This document shows, piece after piece, positions 5,241 to 6,439 of a DNA stretch of 6,439 nucleotides. Origin of the DNA: an uncultured Burkholderiales bacterium (GTDB lineage: Bacteria > Pseudomonadota > Gammaproteobacteria > Burkholderiales > Burkholderiaceae_C); contig CAJBLW010000152.1 of assembly GCA_903953985.1 (NCBI GenBank), positions 1-6,439 of the forward strand, written 5' to 3'. Made by a program: the position numbers and the translations under genes. Positions within the stretch are counted from its first letter, which is position 1; the number at the start of each line of letters is the position of its first letter. The notes below the pieces were generated by a model. That model was given only the letters and a program-made list of their open reading frames with translations. It had not been told where the DNA came from and did not search any database.

Positions 5241-6439
5241 TTAAATTTGCTGGGGTATTTGGCCGACGGTTTTTTCGCGAGCTCGCAACAGCAGTAAGGC
5301 CACAACGCCACTGGCAATGAGCCAAAAAGAGACGTGAATGGCATTTTGAGAGATGGCGTAAGTGACACTGGAGTAGGTCAACCATGCGCAGGCGGCACAA
5401 AAAATCACGGGCAGCACTGGGTACAGCGGCACTTTGAAGGGCCGCGGGGTGCTCGGATCTGTCTTCCTTAACCAAAGCAAGGCCAACCCGACCAGGAACA
5501 GAAAACCCCAGAACACGGGGGCAGCAAATTCGACCATGGCAGAGAAACCATCGGCTTCTTGGGTGCCCAATGCGATCAAGCCCATGCTGATCAGGGCTTG
5601 CAGGGTCAAAGCTTGTTTGGGGCTGCCGATGTTCAGTTGCCATTGACCCAATTTGCGCAGGGCTTTCCAGTCGCTTCCAACAGCAAAGTTGGTCCGAGCA
5701 CCGACAAACATGGTGGCATTAATGCTGGTCAATGCGGCAATGGCCACAAACAAGCCCAGTGCTTTTTGCGCCCAAGGACCAAAGGCCAGGCCCAGCAAGT
5801 CGCCTGCAGCGGTTTTGCTTTGGCTCAAGCCATTCAAGCCCAGGCCGAACAGCAATGCCGTGTTAACCAGCAGGTAAATGACCGTCAATGTGAGCATGCT
5901 GGCCAAGATGACCCAGACCATGGTGCGCGGTCCGCCCTTCAATTCGGCCGAGATGTAGGCCGCTTCGTTCCAGCCGCCGAAGGTCAGCAAGACAAAGACC
6001 AGGCACAGCCCCCATTGCGCTGGCGCAGGCGCTTGTGCAAACCATTGAAGGGTGCCAGAGGCGGGGGCGTCAACCCAAAATCCAGCTGCGACAACGGCCA
6101 GCAAACCGACAATTTCTGTCAAGGTCAACCAAGTTTGCATGCGCGAAGATGCGTGAATGCCGGCAAGGTTGACAAACGTCAAGCCAACCACGATCAGCAG
6201 TGCCCAGATGGCACTGGAGTAGGCGCCCAGGTTCACCAGCGTGCTCATGTAATCGCCAAAAACAAAGGCCAGCAAGGCGATGGAGCCGGTGTTGATGATC
6301 GTGGCGCGCGACCAGCCATAAATGAAAGAAATGTTGCGCCCAAAAGCCCTGTGCAGAAAGTGGTAGTCACCCCCGGCATTGGGGTAGGCCGTGCAAAGTT
6401 CTGCATAGCAAAGCGCGCCAGCGATGGAGATCAGGGCGC
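5241..6439 (-). CDS. APC-family amino-acid permease (5' end beyond window)
   Basis: Inner-membrane transporter of the amino acid-polyamine-organocation superfamily; 398 residues are visible, ending in TAA at 5241, and the N-terminus with the first membrane helix is cut off by the right edge. Near the start of the visible part GALCYAELCTAYPNAGGDY (fragment residues 7-25) is the well-conserved helix 2 to loop segment of APC/LAT-type permeases, followed by FLHRAFGRNISFIYGW. Further on, TFGGWNEAAYISAELKGGPRT resembles the helix 6 to loop region of the same group, and PRPFKVPLYPVLPV precedes the last helices, as is usual. About ten hydrophobic helices can be counted. The substrate is likely an amino acid or related amine; specificity cannot be read from the sequence. 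The reading frame is intact throughout. It is followed by about 230 bases before the next gene, so it is probably a separate transcription unit. Confidence 0.9.
   Translation of the reverse strand, partial: ALISIAGALCYAELCTAYPNAGGDYHFLHRAFGRNISFIYGWSRATIINTGSIALLAFVFGDYMSTLVNLGAYSSAIWALLIVVGLTFVNLAGIHASSRMQTWLTLTEIVGLLAVVAAGFWVDAPASGTLQWFAQAPAPAQWGLCLVFVLLTFGGWNEAAYISAELKGGPRTMVWVILASMLTLTVIYLLVNTALLFGLGLNGLSQSKTAAGDLLGLAFGPWAQKALGLFVAIAALTSINATMFVGARTNFAVGSDWKALRKLGQWQLNIGSPKQALTLQALISMGLIALGTQEADGFSAMVEFAAPVFWGFLFLVGLALLWLRKTDPSTPRPFKVPLYPVLPVIFCAACAWLTYSSVTYAISQNAIHVSFWLIASGVVALLLLRAREKTVGQIPQQI

Noticed and set aside
5047..5643. Open reading frame of 198 codons on the minus strand running from the permease gene into the intergenic region
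   Set aside because: Its first two thirds are the permease gene in a wrong frame, and the intergenic part has no start with a ribosome-binding site.

Overview
The window looks like a chromosomal segment of a betaproteobacterium, probably order Burkholderiales and Comamonadaceae-like. This rests on the high-GC coding style, the protein families present and an FNR/ANR-type box of the form TTGAT-N4-GTCAA; it is inferred, since no marker gene is present. No RNA gene, insertion sequence, CRISPR array or phage gene was seen.

Left part (1-2272, minus strand): three genes in a row read from a promoter region near 2380-2430. In order of transcription they encode a small secreted PepSY-like protein, a secreted DUF2271 protein and a large PepSY-TM membrane protein. 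The last carries a cytoplasmic flavodoxin domain and is cut by the left window edge. The DUF2271 protein carries DGITGAS, which fits the Dxx(S/T)GA(S/T) motif where ApbE attaches FMN covalently. Together they look like a transmembrane electron path: cytoplasmic flavin, then membrane haem in the PepSY-TM part, then a flavinylated periplasmic protein. The FNR-like box upstream would link it to oxygen or redox state. This is the most interesting system in the window.

Middle (2480-3706, plus strand): a divergently transcribed polytopic membrane protein of the MgtC/SapB-DUF4010 family, sharing the intergenic region with the redox operon.

Right part (3747-6439, minus strand): a 5'-truncated APC-type amino-acid permease, about 230 bases without a convincing gene, then a probable two-gene unit made of an 87-residue membrane protein (TTG start) and an alpha/beta-hydrolase-fold protein. 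The hydrolase has a nucleophile-elbow serine but lacks the usual catalytic histidine, and its GTG start sits at the end of a seven-G run. The stretches of this half that were counted are less GC-rich than the left half.
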